Shown here piece by piece: positions 5,912 through 13,848 of a stretch of 18,143 nucleotides of DNA. Every line of letters begins with the position of its first letter. The stretch's first letter is position 1. Location: positions 1-18,143 of the forward strand of contig DAWAJD010000032.1 of the NCBI GenBank assembly GCA_052289195.1, written 5' to 3'. A model generated the notes under the pieces. That model was not told where the DNA came from, did not search any database, and was given only the letters and a program-made list of their open reading frames with translations. This DNA comes from UBA4644 sp900555855 (GTDB lineage Bacteria > Bacillota > Clostridia > Oscillospirales > Butyricicoccaceae). Made by a program: the position numbers and the translations under genes.

Positions 5912-6685
5912 TTACCCGCCCAGCAGGGCCTTGGCCTCCCGCGACCACTCGCTGTAGAGCAGAAACACATAGCCCACGCCCCGCTCTCTTGCGGCCCGGA
6001 GCTTCGCGGCGGCGGTGTCGCCGTCGTCAAACAAAACGAAATGCGCCCCGCCCGCCCGGCTGCGATAGGTAAAATATTTGCAGCAAAGCTCCGGCGAATA
6101 AAAGCTCTGGGCCAGATAGGTCTCCTGCAGCTGCGCAAGCTCCTCCGGCGAGATGGGGCGGCCGTCGGGAGTATAGGAGGGCATGGTAAAATCGCTGCAG
6201 GTGCGCACCAGATCCAGACAGAGATTTTCCGCCCCGTAGCGGGTGCAGAGGGCGTCCAGCATCTGGGCAAAGGATCCGCCGCTGACGGCGGCCGGCACGA
6301 TGACCTTTCCCTCCGGCGCGCAGGAGCAGAGCGCCTCCGGCACAAAATGCCGCACGCCCAGCCGGCCCAGGGCGGCGCAGAGCCGCTCCGCATTGGGCAG
6401 AGCCTCCGCCGCAGGCTCCAGATCCAGCACCACGCCGCCATAGCCCCGGCGGGTACATTCCGCCTGAATATCCCGGGCGATCCGCTCCGGCTGGCCCGCG
6501 GCAAGGCCCGGCGCCTCATAAATGCCCATCAGCCCGCCCCGGGCGGTCATGCTCATCTGGGCCCGCTGGAGCGTCCCGTTTTCTCCCACCCGGTAGCAAA
6601 GGCGCACGCAGGGCGCCCCCGTCCGCTCCGCGCCGGCGGCATCCTGGGCCGCCACCACCAAAAAAGCTCTGGTTTTTTCCGGCAT
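5912..6685 (-). CDS. GH18-like TIM-barrel protein, no signal peptide
   Basis: A 257-residue protein without a signal peptide or membrane segment. Residues 81-90 (GYGGVVLDLE) match the barrel-strand motif of glycoside hydrolase family 18, DGxDxDxE, keeping only the final D88-x-E90. E90 is the position of the catalytic acid in active family members. The C-terminal part, FDDGDTAAAKLRAARERGVG followed by a hydrophobic strand, resembles the DDxxS..K...A...G.GG signature before the last barrel strand in GH18 and SleL/YaaH-like proteins. It is shorter than most GH18 enzymes. ATG has AGAGGTGA upstream. It may be an intracellular glycosidase, a degenerate binding protein, or a spore-related relative of cortex-lytic GH18 proteins. 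Function is not established. Confidence 0.6.
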   Translation of the reverse strand: MPEKTRAFLVVAAQDAAGAERTGAPCVRLCYRVGENGTLQRAQMSMTARGGLMGIYEAPGLAAGQPERIARDIQAECTRRGYGGVVLDLEPAAEALPNAERLCAALGRLGVRHFVPEALCSCAPEGKVIVPAAVSGGSFAQMLDALCTRYGAENLCLDLVRTCSDFTMPSYTPDGRPISPEELAQLQETYLAQSFYSPELCCKYFTYRSRAGGAHFVLFDDGDTAAAKLRAARERGVGYVFLLYSEWSREAKALLGG

Positions 6686-6699
6686 GATGGTCTCACCTC

Positions 6700-6727
6700 T
6701 TGTTATTTTCCGGATCTATGGTACAAT
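6700..6727 (+). promoter_or_regulatory. Promoter of the yqeG gene cluster
   Basis: TTGTTA (6700-6705), 16-bp spacer, TACAAT (6722-6727); start near 6734. The leader immediately folds into two small stems, 6734-6739/6748-6753 and 6754-6761/6765-6772, before the ribosome site. Confidence 0.65.
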
Positions 6728-6799
6728 AAAGCTGGGGAGTTTTTTCCCTCCCCGAAAAGCCTATGGCTTTTCAGCCGATTTTATGACAGGAGACGCCTT

Positions 6800-7285
6800 A
6801 TGCCGCTGCCCTTTCCTCAGATCATTTTGCCGGATGTGACCCAGATCTCCCCGGAGCTGCTGCGGCAGCACGGGATCCGCGGTCTGCTGCTGGACATCGA
6901 CGGCACCCTGATGCAGACCCGGGACGCCATGCCGGCCCGGCCCGTGCTGGACTGGATGCAGCGCATGAAGGCGGAGGGCTTCATCCTCTATATCCTTTCC
7001 AACAACAAGCACGAGGGCCGCGTCCGGGCCTTTGCCCAGTCGGTGGGCATCCCCTGGCAGCATCTTGCCAAAAAGCCCCGGCAGGCCGGCTTTGCCCGGG
7101 CCTTTCGGGAGACGGGGCTCGCCCCCGCCCAGCTGGCGCTGGTGGGCGACCAGATCTTTACGGATATGTGGGGTGCCCGGCGGGCGGGCTGTCTGGCGGT
7201 GATGGTGGAATCCACCGACACCTATCTCTGGTATTTCCCCTTCCGCCGTCTGGCGGAGCTGCCCTTCCGCCATGTGCGGCCCTGA
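6800..7285 (+). CDS. yqeG: YqeG family HAD phosphatase
   Basis: A 161-residue HAD-superfamily IIIA phosphatase. Motif I is DIDGTL with nucleophile D32 and acid/base D34, motif II is SNN at 67-69, motif III is K91/K92 in AKKPR, and motif IV is VGDQIFTD (115-122) with D117 and D122. The length and motif spacing fit YqeG, a conserved Firmicutes phosphatase whose physiological substrate is not settled. The start follows AGGAG at 6788-6792; the open frame upstream is an unused extension. It is the first gene of a plus-strand run with pepP and efp, and the next gene starts 24 bp after its stop. Confidence 0.92.
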   Translation: MPLPFPQIILPDVTQISPELLRQHGIRGLLLDIDGTLMQTRDAMPARPVLDWMQRMKAEGFILYILSNNKHEGRVRAFAQSVGIPWQHLAKKPRQAGFARAFRETGLAPAQLALVGDQIFTDMWGARRAGCLAVMVESTDTYLWYFPFRRLAELPFRHVRP

Positions 7286-7309
7286 ATCCTGAACGAACGG
7301 AGATCACCC

Positions 7310-8185
7310 ATGCCCCATCCCCTGTTTGGCCCCGCCGGCAACAGCGACAGCTTCACCCGGCAGTATAAAAGCAGCGTTTACGCCCCCGCCTGGCTGAAGG
7401 CCCAGGGGCTGGACTGCTATGAATATCAGTGCGGCCGCGGCGTCCATATCGGCGAGGATACGGCCCGGGCCATCGGCCGCGCCGCCCGGGAGGCCGGCAT
7501 CGTCACCTCCCTCCACGCCCCTTACTTCATCAATCTTTCCGGCGCAGACCCTGCCCGGGTGGAAAAGAATGTGGAATACATCCTCTCCTCTGCCCGGGCC
7601 TGCCGCTGGCTGGAGGGCGACCGGATCGTGGTCCACTGCGGCGGGCTTTCCGGCATGGAGCGGGAGCAGGCCCTGCAAAACACCCTTCTCAATCTCCGGC
7701 AGGCGCTGGCGGCGCTGGAGCAGGCGGGTCTTTCCCAGGTGCGTCTCTGCGTGGAGACCATGGGCAAGATCAATGTCCTGGGCGACGCCGGCGAGGTCAT
7801 CCGCATCTGTCAGGCCGACGAGCGGCTTCTGCCCTGCATTGATTTTGGCCACCTGAACGCCCGGACCCAGGGCGGGCTCTCCACCCGGGAGCAGCTGAGT
7901 GCGCTGCTGGACGCGCTTTGGAACGGTCTGGGTGCGGAGCGGGCCGTCCATTTTCATGCCCACTTCAGCCATATCGAATACGGCCGGGGCGGCGAAATCC
8001 GCCACCTGACCTTTGCTGACGATCAATACGGCCCGGACTTTGCGCCGCTGGCAGCGCTGCTGGCAGAGCGGGGGCTTGCGCCCCGGATCATCTGCGAATC
8101 TGCCGGGACCCAGTCGGAGGACGCCTGCACCATGAAGGCCCTGTTTTTGCAGGCGGCCCAGCACAGCGCATCCGTTTTGTTATAA
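7310..8185 (+). CDS. Endonuclease IV-like (AP endonuclease family 2) TIM-barrel protein
   Basis: A 291-residue protein of the Nfo/xylose-isomerase-like barrel family. Equivalents of the nine metal ligands of E. coli endonuclease IV can be placed: H69, H109, E149, D178, H181, H216, E229 (Asp in E. coli), H232 and E263. The order and spacing agree with a three-metal phosphodiesterase cleaving 5' to abasic sites. The section HFHAHFSHIEYGRGGEIRH differs from the classical HxNDSK...GSRxDRH, so it is a divergent clostridial branch and may have another phosphoester substrate. ATG follows GGAG at 7299-7302, 24 bp after yqeG, so it is co-transcribed. In Bacillus the slot before the pepP-like and efp genes holds aroQ; here this gene takes that place. 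Confidence 0.85.
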   Translation: MPHPLFGPAGNSDSFTRQYKSSVYAPAWLKAQGLDCYEYQCGRGVHIGEDTARAIGRAAREAGIVTSLHAPYFINLSGADPARVEKNVEYILSSARACRWLEGDRIVVHCGGLSGMEREQALQNTLLNLRQALAALEQAGLSQVRLCVETMGKINVLGDAGEVIRICQADERLLPCIDFGHLNARTQGGLSTREQLSALLDALWNGLGAERAVHFHAHFSHIEYGRGGEIRHLTFADDQYGPDFAPLAALLAERGLAPRIICESAGTQSEDACTMKALFLQAAQHSASVLL

Positions 8186-8215
8186 ATATTTTAATTTTTA
8201 CAGGAGGTAATGAAT

Positions 8216-9286
8216 ATGACTCGTCTGGAAAAGCTGGCCGCCATGGCCCGGGAAAAGCAATGCGACGGTGTCCTCATCACGGAGCTGGAAAATCTCTGCT
8301 ACGCCACCGGCTTTGTGGGGCTGGAGGGCATGGTGCTGGTGACGGCCGCCGGAAAGGGCTTCTGCTTTACGGATTCCCGCTACATCGAGGCCGCAGAAAA
8401 GGCCATCGCCCCCACCGGCTATCAGGTGATCCAGCCCAAGGAGAGCTATCCTGAGCGGGCCGCCGCCCTCTGCCGGGAGGAAGGGCTTCAGACCCTGCTG
8501 TTTGAGGATCGGGTCATGCCCGTGGCCTCCTTCCGCACCTATGAAAAGACCGTCCCCGCCAAGCTGATCCCCGCGGAGGACGCCTTTGTGGTGCTGCGCG
8601 AGGTGAAGGAGGAGGAGGAGGTCTCCCGCATTGTGGCTGCCCAGCGCATCGCGGAAAAGGCGCTGGAGGAGATCCTGCCCATGATCCGTCCCGGCGCGGT
8701 AGAGCAGGAGCTGTCTGCAGAGCTGGATTACCGCATGGCCCGGCTGGGCTCCACCGGCGTTTCCTTTGAGACCATCTTCGTCTCCGGTGCAAAGAGCTCC
8801 ATGCCCCACGGCCATCCCGGCGACAAGAAGATCGAGGCCGGCGACTTTGTCCCCATCGATTTCGGCGCCATGGTGGGCGGCTACCACAGCGACATGACCC
8901 GCACCTTCGCCGTGGGCTTTGCCACCGACGAGATGAAGCGGGTCTACAACACCGTCCTGCAGGCCCAGCTGGCGGGCATCGAGGCCTTCGCCCCGGGCAA
9001 GACCGGCGTGGAGGTGGACGAGGCCGCCCGAAAGGTCATCCGCGACGCAGGCTACGGCGAATACTTCGGCCATTCCCTGGGGCATTCCCTGGGCCTGAAC
9101 ATCCATGAGAACCCCAACGCCTCTCCCAAGAGCACCGTCCCCTTCAAGACCGGCAACATCGTCACCATGGAGCCGGGCATCTATCTGCCTGGCCGGTTCG
9201 GCGTGCGCATCGAGGACATGGTCTATCTGGGCGAAAGCGGCAAGCGCAACCTGACCCTCTTCCCCAAGGAGCTGACCATTCTCTGA
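8216..9286 (+). CDS. pepP: Xaa-Pro aminopeptidase (M24 family)
   Basis: A 356-residue dinuclear-metal peptidase of the YqhT/PepP type that removes N-terminal residues before proline in the cytosol. The N-terminal creatinase-like domain covers about residues 1-130 and the pita-bread catalytic domain the rest. The five metal ligands are D215 (IDFGAM), D226 (SDMTRTF), H290 (GHSLGL), E319 (MEPGIYL) and E333 (RIEDMV). An ATG two codons earlier (8210) is only one base from the AGGAGG at 8203-8208, so the start at 8216, seven bases away, is preferred. Association with efp is conserved in Firmicutes. The gene follows its upstream neighbour by 30 A+T-rich bases. Confidence 0.93.
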   Translation: MTRLEKLAAMAREKQCDGVLITELENLCYATGFVGLEGMVLVTAAGKGFCFTDSRYIEAAEKAIAPTGYQVIQPKESYPERAAALCREEGLQTLLFEDRVMPVASFRTYEKTVPAKLIPAEDAFVVLREVKEEEEVSRIVAAQRIAEKALEEILPMIRPGAVEQELSAELDYRMARLGSTGVSFETIFVSGAKSSMPHGHPGDKKIEAGDFVPIDFGAMVGGYHSDMTRTFAVGFATDEMKRVYNTVLQAQLAGIEAFAPGKTGVEVDEAARKVIRDAGYGEYFGHSLGHSLGLNIHENPNASPKSTVPFKTGNIVTMEPGIYLPGRFGVRIEDMVYLGESGKRNLTLFPKELTIL

Positions 9287-9356
9287 GGTCTCCGCCCTTT
9301 TTTGGGTAAAAAATTCGGTTTTTATTCGGTTTTCCCGGCAAAACGCAGAGTTTTGC

Positions 9357-9385
9357 TTGCTTTTTTCCGGGATATCGTGTAAACT
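9357..9385 (+). promoter_or_regulatory. Promoter of efp
   Basis: TTGCTT (9357-9362), 17-bp spacer, TAAACT (9380-9385), start near 9392. The 153-bp gap after pepP has no convincing terminator, so read-through from pepP is also possible. Confidence 0.6.
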
Positions 9386-9439
9386 ATCTCTGTTCCGCTG
9401 TGATAAAAATTTTTATGATAAACAGGAGGCCCACAGATC

Positions 9440-10003
9440 ATGTTAACTGCAGGCGATTTCAGAAACGGGAAAACCTTTGAAATGGACGGCCAGGTGTTCC
9501 AGGTCGTCGAGTTCCAGCATGTCAAGCCCGGCAAGGGCGCCGCTTTCGTGCGCACCAAGTATAAAAATGTCATGACCGGCGCCGTGGTGGAGCGCAGCTT
9601 CAACCCCACCGAAAAGTTTGAGGAGGCCGTCATCGAGCGCCGCGATATGCAGTATTCCTACGACGACGGCGATCTCTATCACTTCATGGATACCGACACC
9701 TGGGAGGAGACCCTGGTGAGCCACGACACCGTCGGCGACAACTTCAAGTTTGTCAAGGAGGAGATGGTCTGCAAGGTCCTGTCCTTCAAGGGCAAGGTCT
9801 TCGGCGTCGAGCCGCCCATGTTTGTGGATCTGGAGGTCACCGCCACCGAGCCCGGCGTCCGCGGCGATACCGCCACCAATGTTACCAAGCCCGCCACGCT
9901 GGAGACCGGCGCGGTCATCCGCGTGCCCCTGTTTATCAACGAGGGCGAAAAGATCCAGATCGACACCCGTACCGGCGAATATCTGGGCCGTTCCAAGGAA
10001 TAA
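9440..10003 (+). CDS. efp: Elongation factor P
   Basis: A 187-residue translation factor, the usual three-domain length. It binds between the P and E sites and rescues ribosomes stalled at consecutive prolines. The domain I loop KPGKGAAF places K32 at the tip that contacts the peptidyl transferase centre. The ending, EGEKIQIDTRTGEYLGR, is the family C-terminal signature. The start follows CAGGAGG around 9423-9429. No EpmA/EpmB or EarP modification enzymes are in the window. The next gene starts 81 bp on. Confidence 0.97.
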   Translation: MLTAGDFRNGKTFEMDGQVFQVVEFQHVKPGKGAAFVRTKYKNVMTGAVVERSFNPTEKFEEAVIERRDMQYSYDDGDLYHFMDTDTWEETLVSHDTVGDNFKFVKEEMVCKVLSFKGKVFGVEPPMFVDLEVTATEPGVRGDTATNVTKPATLETGAVIRVPLFINEGEKIQIDTRTGEYLGRSKE

Positions 10004-10084
10004 CATAAACAGCGATCTCCGCGCGGGAGCGCCGCGCGTTTGGTCCGTTAACCGCACTGTGCCAACAGGAAAGGAGAATGCAGT

Positions 10085-10615
10085 ATGACCATTACGGAAA
10101 AGACCGCCTATCTCAAGGGCCTTCTGGAAGGCATGAACATCGACCAGACCACCAACGAGGGCAAGCTGCTGGCCGCCATCATCGAGACCGTGGATGAGAT
10201 CGCGCTCAGCGTCGCCGATCTGGACGACGAAGTGGGCGCCATCAACGACGAGCTGGATACGCTGGAGGAATCCGTGGACGCCATGGACGAAGCGCTGGAC
10301 GATGTCGAAGAATCTCTGGATGTCATCGACGAGACGCTGGACGACATGGACGAGGATCTGGATGAGCTCTTCGAGATGGTAGATCCCGATTTTGACGACG
10401 ACGACGAAGATTGGGACGACGAGGACGAAGACGACGACGAAGACGACGAAGAGGAGCTTTATCAGCTCACCTGCCCCACCTGCCAGGAGGAGATCGTGGT
10501 AGATGAGGATATCCTGGCCAAGGGCGGCATGAAATGCCCCGCCTGCGGCGAGGAGCTGGATTTCGACCTGTCCCAGGTGGTAGAGGATCTGGCGGAGGAT
10601 CCCGACGCCGAATAA
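10085..10615 (+). CDS. CD1247-family acidic coiled-coil protein with zinc ribbon
   Basis: A 176-residue protein with three parts. Residues 1-45 (MTITEKTAYLKGLLEG, then a helix with EGKLL) match what I recall of the CD1247 N-terminal domain of Clostridia. About 45-98 is a regular acidic heptad-like repeat (LDELDTLEESVDAMDEALDD type), a likely coiled coil. About 99-125 is almost all Asp and Glu. The C terminus has two CxxC knuckles, CPTC and CPAC, 23 residues apart between their inner cysteines, a zinc-ribbon pattern. AAGGAG lies eight bases before ATG. It follows efp and ends at a strong terminator, so co-transcription is likely. Its function is unknown; the acidic tail could mimic nucleic acid or bind basic ribosomal or DNA-associated partners. 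Confidence 0.82.
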   Translation: MTITEKTAYLKGLLEGMNIDQTTNEGKLLAAIIETVDEIALSVADLDDEVGAINDELDTLEESVDAMDEALDDVEESLDVIDETLDDMDEDLDELFEMVDPDFDDDDEDWDDEDEDDDEDDEEELYQLTCPTCQEEIVVDEDILAKGGMKCPACGEELDFDLSQVVEDLAEDPDAE

Positions 10616-10628
10616 CCAAAGCAGTCAT

Positions 10629-10666
10629 GAGGGCGGACCACAGTTTGGGTCCGCCCTCTGTTTTTT
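10629..10666 (+). terminator. Terminator after the CD1247-family gene
   Basis: Perfect 11-bp stem 10629-10639/10648-10658, followed by TGTTTTTT. Only about 25 bp separate it from the start of the MATE gene. Confidence 0.92.
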
Positions 10667-10691
10667 GTGCGGAGAGCCGCGGGAGGATGCG

Positions 10692-12026
10692 ATGAGAAAC
10701 ATGACGGAGGGCAGCGTCACGGGACACCTGCTTTCCTTTGCGGTGCCCACGGTGCTGGGCAACCTGCTGCAACTTTCCTACAACGCTGCGGATTCTGTGG
10801 TGGTGGGCAAATATCTGGGAGAAAACGCCCTGGCCGCCGTCAGCACGGTCAGCCCCATCATGACCATCATGGTGCTGGGCGTCTCCGGCATCAGTCTGGG
10901 GGCCTCTGTGCTCATGAGCCGCTTTTTCGGCGCCGGCAAGGAGGCGCTTTTGAAAAAGGAGCTGGCCACCACGCAGGTGTTCGGCTTTTTCTGCTCGCTG
11001 CTGGTGTTTCTGGCGGGGGCGGCGCTGGCTTCGCTGGTGCTGCGGCTGATCCGGGTGCCGGAGGCCGCCTTCGGCCCGGCGCTGCTCTATTTCCGGCTGA
11101 TCCTTCTGGGCTTTCCCTTCACCTTTCAATACAATGTTCTGGCCGCCGCCCTGCGGAGCATCGGCAATTCCGTGGCTCCGGTGGTCTTTCTGGGGCTTTC
11201 CGCCCTGCTGAACATCGGGCTGGATCTGGGTCTGGTGGCATGGCTGCAATGGGGCATCCCGGGGGCGGCGCTGGCGACGGTGCTTTCCCAGGCGGCGTCC
11301 TGCGCGGCCTGCGCGATCTATCTCCATGCCCGCGTCCCGCTGCTGCGGCTGGAGCCGGGGCAGCTGCGCATCGACCGGCAGCTGCTGGGCGAGACGCTGA
11401 AAAGCGGTTCTCTCACTGCCCTGCAGCAATCGGCCCAGCCCATCGGCAAGGTGCTGATCCAGAGCGTGATCAACAGCCAGGGCGTTGCGGCCATGGGGGC
11501 CTTCAACGCCGTGTGCCGGGTGGACGACTTCGCCTGTATCCCCGCCCAGAGCATCGGCGCCGCCATCATGACCTGCACGGCCCAGAACCGGGGCGCAGGC
11601 CGGCCGGAGCGCCTGCGGGAGAGCATCCGCCGGGGGCTGACCATCGCCCTGTGCTATTTCCCGCTGATCTGCGGGACCACGCTGCTGCTGCGCCGGCCGA
11701 TGATGGCGCTTCTGACGCCGGTGGGCCACAGCGAGATGCAGCAGATGGGCACGGCCTATCTGGCGGTGAAGGCCTGGTGCTTCATCCTGCCCTGCGTTCT
11801 CAACGCCATGCAGGGCTATTTCCGGGGGCTGAACCGGATGCGGATGGTGCTGCTCTGCACGCTGATCCAGATCTCCCTGCGGACGGTCTTCGTCCGGCTG
11901 CTGGTGCCGCGGATGGGCATCACCGGCGAGGCCTGGGCCTGCCTGATCGGCTGGAGCGTCCAGCTGATCTTTGAATACGCCTATTATTTTCTGCGGATCC
12001 GGGGAAAGGAGCGCAGCCTTTGCTGA
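10692..12026 (+). CDS. MATE family efflux transporter
   Basis: A 444-residue integral membrane protein with about 12 hydrophobic segments in two homologous halves. The N-terminal section, ending PTVLGNLLQLSYNAADSVVVGKYLG, is the standard MATE opening, and residues near NSQGVAAMGAFNAVCRVDDFACIPAQSIG match the start of the second half. These proteins export cationic drugs, dyes or metabolites in exchange for Na+ or H+; the substrate cannot be read here. GGAGG at 10682-10686 places the start at 10692; an ATG three codons on is an alternative. No separate promoter fits in the short gap after the terminator, so expression may depend on read-through. The mnmA start lies 31 bp beyond its stop. Confidence 0.93.
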   Translation: MRNMTEGSVTGHLLSFAVPTVLGNLLQLSYNAADSVVVGKYLGENALAAVSTVSPIMTIMVLGVSGISLGASVLMSRFFGAGKEALLKKELATTQVFGFFCSLLVFLAGAALASLVLRLIRVPEAAFGPALLYFRLILLGFPFTFQYNVLAAALRSIGNSVAPVVFLGLSALLNIGLDLGLVAWLQWGIPGAALATVLSQAASCAACAIYLHARVPLLRLEPGQLRIDRQLLGETLKSGSLTALQQSAQPIGKVLIQSVINSQGVAAMGAFNAVCRVDDFACIPAQSIGAAIMTCTAQNRGAGRPERLRESIRRGLTIALCYFPLICGTTLLLRRPMMALLTPVGHSEMQQMGTAYLAVKAWCFILPCVLNAMQGYFRGLNRMRMVLLCTLIQISLRTVFVRLLVPRMGITGEAWACLIGWSVQLIFEYAYYFLRIRGKERSLC

Positions 12027-12057
12027 CGCTTTCCCCTTATGAAAGGAGCAAATCATT

Positions 12058-13104
12058 ATGTCCAAGGCATTTGTTGCCATGAGCGGCGGAGTGGACAGCT
12101 CTGCGGCGGCTCTGCTGACGCTGCAGCAGGGCGATCAGGTCACCGGCGTGACCCTCCGGCTGCACGACCGGCGGGACGGCTGCGGCGGCGAACAGGACGC
12201 GGAGGACGCGGCGGCGGTCTGCACCCAGCTGGGCATCGCCCATGCGCTCTGGGCGGAGGAGGAGGCCTTCCGCCGCTGCGTGATGGATCCCTTTGCCCGG
12301 CGCTATCTGGAGGGGCAGACGCCCAATCCCTGCATTTTCTGCAACCGGGAGCTGAAGTTTGGCCGCCTGCTGGAGCGGGCGCTGGCGGAGGGCGCCGACT
12401 GCATCGTCACCGGCCACTATGCCCGGGTGGAGCAGGACCCGGCGACGGGCCGCTTCCTGCTGAAAAAGGCCGCCTTCCCCCAGAAGGACCAGAGCTATGT
12501 GCTTTATTCCCTCACGCAGCACCAGCTTTCCCACCTGCGCCTGCCGCTGGGCGGCATGGAAAAGGAGCAGGTGCGGCTGCTGGCGGAGCAGGCCGGCCTG
12601 CAGACCGCCCATAAGCCGGACAGCCAGGACATCTGCTTCGTCCCCGATGGGGCCTATGCCCGCTTCCTCTGGGACTATACCGGCCACACGCCGGAGCCGG
12701 GAGATTTTATCGACATGGACGGCTGCATTCTGGGGCAGCACGCCGGTCTGGAATGCTATACCATCGGCCAGCGCCGGGGCATCGGCCTTTCCGGCAGCCA
12801 CCCCTATTATGTTGTTGCAAAAAATCCCCGACGCAACACCGTCATGCTGGGCGAGGATGAGGATCTCTGGCAGACGGAGCTGCAGGCGGGCGAGCTGAAC
12901 TGGATCGCCTTCGAGGGGCTTTCCGCCCCCATCCGCTGCGCCGCCCGCACCCGCTACCATCAGCAGGAGACGGCCTGTACCGTCTATCCCCAGGGGGAGG
13001 GCGTCCGGGTGGCGTTTGACGCGCCCGTGCGGGCCATCACGCCGGGACAGGCCGTGGTCTTCTATCAGGACGAGCTGGTCCTGGGAGGGGGGACCATCCT
13101 GTGA
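12058..13104 (+). CDS. mnmA: tRNA 2-thiouridine(34) synthase MnmA
   Basis: A 348-residue tRNA thiolase that installs sulfur on U34 of Lys, Glu and Gln tRNAs, using ATP and persulfide sulfur. The PP-loop is SGGVDSS at 9-15. The catalytic cysteine pair is C95 (in CIFCNRELKFG) and C193 (DICFV), with an extra Cys at 92. The signatures TGHYAR, QKDQSYVLY and CYTIGQRRGIG are intact. AAAGGAG lies nine bases before ATG. The stop overlaps the tcdA start in a GTGA junction, so these two tRNA-modification genes are coupled. The sulfur-donating cysteine desulfurase is not in the window. Confidence 0.97.
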   Translation: MSKAFVAMSGGVDSSAAALLTLQQGDQVTGVTLRLHDRRDGCGGEQDAEDAAAVCTQLGIAHALWAEEEAFRRCVMDPFARRYLEGQTPNPCIFCNRELKFGRLLERALAEGADCIVTGHYARVEQDPATGRFLLKKAAFPQKDQSYVLYSLTQHQLSHLRLPLGGMEKEQVRLLAEQAGLQTAHKPDSQDICFVPDGAYARFLWDYTGHTPEPGDFIDMDGCILGQHAGLECYTIGQRRGIGLSGSHPYYVVAKNPRRNTVMLGEDEDLWQTELQAGELNWIAFEGLSAPIRCAARTRYHQQETACTVYPQGEGVRVAFDAPVRAITPGQAVVFYQDELVLGGGTIL

Positions 13105-13835
13105 GCCGGGCAGAGCGCACCCAGCGCACGGCGCTTTTGCTGGGCCAGGAGGGCGTCGGCCGGCTTTCCCGGGCCTTTGTGGCGGTGTTCGGCGTGGGGG
13201 GCGTTGGCTCCTTCGCGGCGGAGGCGCTGGCAAGGGCCGGCGTAGGCCGGATCCTTCTGGTGGACAACGACACCGTCAGCGAGAGCAACATCAACCGCCA
13301 GCTGGTGGCGCTGACCTCCACGGTGGGCCAGCCCAAGGTGGAGGTGATGGCCCGGCGCATCCGGGACATCCAGCCCGAGGCGGAGGTGATCTGCCGGCAG
13401 GAGTTTTTCAGCGAGGAAAACGCAGCGTCCTTCCCCTTCCATGCGCTGGATTATGTGATCGACGCCATCGACAGCGTCTCCGCCAAGGTGGAGCTGATCT
13501 GCCGCTGCAAGGCGGCGGGCACGCCCATCATCAGCTGCATGGGCGCGGGCAACAAGCTGGATCCCTCCCGCTTCGCCGTCACAGACCTTTCCAAGACAGA
13601 CACCTGCCCGCTGGCCCGGGTGCTGCGGCAGCGGCTGCGCAAGCGGGGCATCACCCATCTGCAGGTGGTCTATTCCACCGAGCCCGCCCTGACGCCCCGG
13701 GAGACCATCGCCGAGGGCGGCCGGAGGCAGCTCCCCGGCAGCGTCTCCTTCTGCCCGCCGGTGGCAGGCTTTTTGGCAGCCGGCGCGGCCATCCGGGCGC
13801 TTTCCGGCGCGGAAAAAGCGCCGGACGCGGAATAA
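13101..13835 (+). CDS. tcdA: tRNA threonylcarbamoyladenosine dehydratase TcdA
   Basis: A 244-residue E1-like/ThiF-family enzyme. It activates the carboxylate of t6A37 with ATP to form the cyclic ct6A at position 37 of ANN-decoding tRNAs. The ATP-binding loop GVGGVGS is at 31-37 and the adenylation-site segment DNDTVSESNINRQ about 55-67. The DAIDS stretch and the SMGAGNKLDP-type segment (here CMGAGNKLDPS) are typical of YgdL/CsdL. It starts at GTG inside the mnmA stop (GTGA), with a GGAGG-rich site upstream. A 'ThiF/MoeB' label would be too general given the length and these signatures. A hairpin without T-tract (13803-13810/13818-13825) lies inside its last codons. Confidence 0.92.
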   Translation: MSRAERTQRTALLLGQEGVGRLSRAFVAVFGVGGVGSFAAEALARAGVGRILLVDNDTVSESNINRQLVALTSTVGQPKVEVMARRIRDIQPEAEVICRQEFFSEENAASFPFHALDYVIDAIDSVSAKVELICRCKAAGTPIISCMGAGNKLDPSRFAVTDLSKTDTCPLARVLRQRLRKRGITHLQVVYSTEPALTPRETIAEGGRRQLPGSVSFCPPVAGFLAAGAAIRALSGAEKAPDAE

Positions 13836-13848
13836 ACTTCCATCGCCC

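Noticed and set aside
8210..8215. Earlier ATG as the start of the aminopeptidase
   Set aside because: It is only one base after AGGAGG; the ATG at 8216 has the normal spacing of seven.
10467..12080. A 537-codon minus-strand open frame
   Set aside because: Antisense to the MATE gene, with low-complexity His/Gln/Arg/Gly content and no recognisable domain.
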